A DNA stretch of 5,571 nucleotides from an uncultured Isosphaeraceae bacterium (GTDB lineage: Bacteria > Planctomycetota > Planctomycetia > Isosphaerales > Isosphaeraceae). Positions 4,599 through 5,571 of this stretch are shown here, piece by piece. Where the stretch lies: the NCBI GenBank assembly GCA_937907405.1, contig CALCIC010000405.1, positions 1 through 5,571 on the forward strand, read 5' to 3'. The position numbers and the translations under genes are program-made. Each line of letters begins with the position of its first letter. The stretch's first letter is position 1. A model generated the notes under the pieces. It was not told the origin of the DNA. It did not search any database and saw nothing but the letters and a program-made list of their open reading frames with translations.

Positions 4599-5571
4599 AT
4601 GATCCGTTTGGTCAACGCCCACAAGAAGTTCGGCAATCAGACGATTTACGACGGCATCGACGCTTCGATCGTCCGTGGCGATCGGATCGGCTTGCTCGGG
4701 AAGAACGGCGCCGGCAAGTCGACCCTGTTCAAGGTGTTGACGGCTCAGGAGTCGCTGGACTCCGGCGAACTGCTCCGCGACCGCAAGTGCTCGATCGGCT
4801 ATCTCTCGCAGGAGATTCATCCGCTCCGCGAGGGGACGGTCTTCGAGAACATGTTGAACCACCTCGGCCCCTGGACCGAGGCCGATCTCCGGCTCAAGGC
4901 GGTCATGAAGGGGCTGGAGGCGGGCGACCCGCAAGCCCTGGAGGACTACGACGACGCGATGGAAGCGTTCGTGGCCGCCGGCGGCTACGAGATGGAGGCC
5001 CGCGCCAAGGCGATCCTGCTGGGCCTGGGGTTCTCGGTCGCCCAGCTCGACGCGCCGGTCGCCACCCTCTCGGGGGGTTGGGCGATGCGGTTGGCGCTCG
5101 GCGGCCTGCTCGCCTTCGAGCACGACCTCCTGCTCCTCGACGAGCCCACCAACCACCTCGACCTCCTGAGCGTCAAGTGGTTCGAGGATTTCCTTCGCTC
5201 CTACTCCGGCGCGATCCTGATCACCTGCCACGACCGCGATTTCCTCGACCGCGTCATCACCAGGACGTTCGAGCTGGAGCTGGGCAAGCTCCACTCGTAC
5301 GCCGGCAATTATTCGGCCTACCTGCCGCAGAAGGAGCATCGGCTGGCGGTCCACCAGGCGTCGTTCGACACGCAGCAGAAGAAGCTCCGCCAGATGCAGG
5401 ACTTCGTCGATCGCAACCGCGCCAACGCGGCGACCGCCGCGCGGGCCCAGAGCCGGCTCAAGGCGATGGACAAGATGGACCGGATCGACGCGCCTCGGGC
5501 CGACAATTCCTCCGTCCGAATCCGTCTCCCCGAGCCGCCCCGGAGCGGTCAGATCGTCGCCAAGTTCGCCG
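4599..5571 (+). CDS. ABC-F family ATPase, YheS-like (3' end off the right edge)
   Basis: The first 324 codons of a soluble ABC-F protein, the class that binds the ribosomal E site and helps stalled or slow translation. The first nucleotide-binding domain shows Walker A GKNGAGKST (34-42), the signature LSGGWAMRLALGG (157-169), Walker B LLLLDEPTNHLD (177-188, D181/E182) and the switch histidine H211 in TCHDRDFLDRV, where ABC-F proteins usually read SHDRxFLD. Residues 235-305 (YAGNYSAYLPQKEHRL, then a long charged helix with ARAQSRLKAMDKMDRI) are the interdomain linker that contacts P-site tRNA. The second domain begins near 315. No membrane segments are present, as expected. Sequence order and linker most resemble E. 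coli YheS from memory. The complete protein should be about 530-650 residues. An in-frame TGA at 4521 and the absence of another ATG, GTG or TTG set the start at 4599; its ribosome binding site is weak. It could be a housekeeping factor or an antibiotic-protection protein; the housekeeping reading is likelier. Confidence 0.93.
   Translation, partial: MIRLVNAHKKFGNQTIYDGIDASIVRGDRIGLLGKNGAGKSTLFKVLTAQESLDSGELLRDRKCSIGYLSQEIHPLREGTVFENMLNHLGPWTEADLRLKAVMKGLEAGDPQALEDYDDAMEAFVAAGGYEMEARAKAILLGLGFSVAQLDAPVATLSGGWAMRLALGGLLAFEHDLLLLDEPTNHLDLLSVKWFEDFLRSYSGAILITCHDRDFLDRVITRTFELELGKLHSYAGNYSAYLPQKEHRLAVHQASFDTQQKKLRQMQDFVDRNRANAATAARAQSRLKAMDKMDRIDAPRADNSSVRIRLPEPPRSGQIVAKFA

Noticed and set aside
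4188..5354. Minus-strand open frame of 388 codons opposite the ABC-F gene
   Set aside because: Antisense shadow; the plus strand carries Walker A, signature, Walker B and H-loop in order.

Overview
The window is GC-rich chromosomal DNA. Gene density is moderate, intergenic gaps are wide, and several start sites lack a strong ribosome binding site. The best-fitting host is a planctomycete of the Isosphaeraceae/Paludisphaera type. This rests on recalled family features: the rhomboid N-terminus (MGIYDREYYR) with its small C-terminal DUF6576-like tail, a lone STAS protein with a remodelled phosphorylation loop, and a degenerate ATTGGCTT-type intergenic repeat. The taxonomic call is inference; nothing in the window proves it.

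Layout. Positions 1-2252 carry four genes on the minus strand. In transcription order they are a 74-residue conserved-looking hypothetical protein (2028-2252), a STAS-domain protein (1439-1819), a rhomboid intramembrane protease (345-1259), and a GNAT acetyltransferase cut by the left edge (1-348). The rhomboid stop and the GNAT GTG start overlap in a GTGA, so these two are almost certainly translated from one message. A good sigma-70-like promoter sits before the rhomboid. A divergent gap (2253-2679) separates this block from a plus-strand, exported HExxH metallopeptidase (2680-3495). A non-coding stretch of about 1.1 kb follows, and then an ABC-F ATPase (4599 to the right edge, incomplete) on the plus strand.

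The large gap is the least ordinary part. It holds an irregular array of an 18-bp motif (ATTGGCTTYGATCGCGCG, 3531-3950), then a near-perfect 82-bp palindrome (3990-4071, 32-nt arms with one mismatch), then a smaller hairpin whose arms reuse the TTGATCGC core of the repeat (4239-4267).

Functionally the genes look like unrelated housekeeping or accessory functions: membrane proteolysis, small-molecule or protein acetylation, STAS-type regulation, an envelope peptidase, and ribosome-associated ABC-F activity. I see no defence system, secondary-metabolite cluster, tRNA, rRNA or CRISPR. The repeat island is the best candidate for something not well described.
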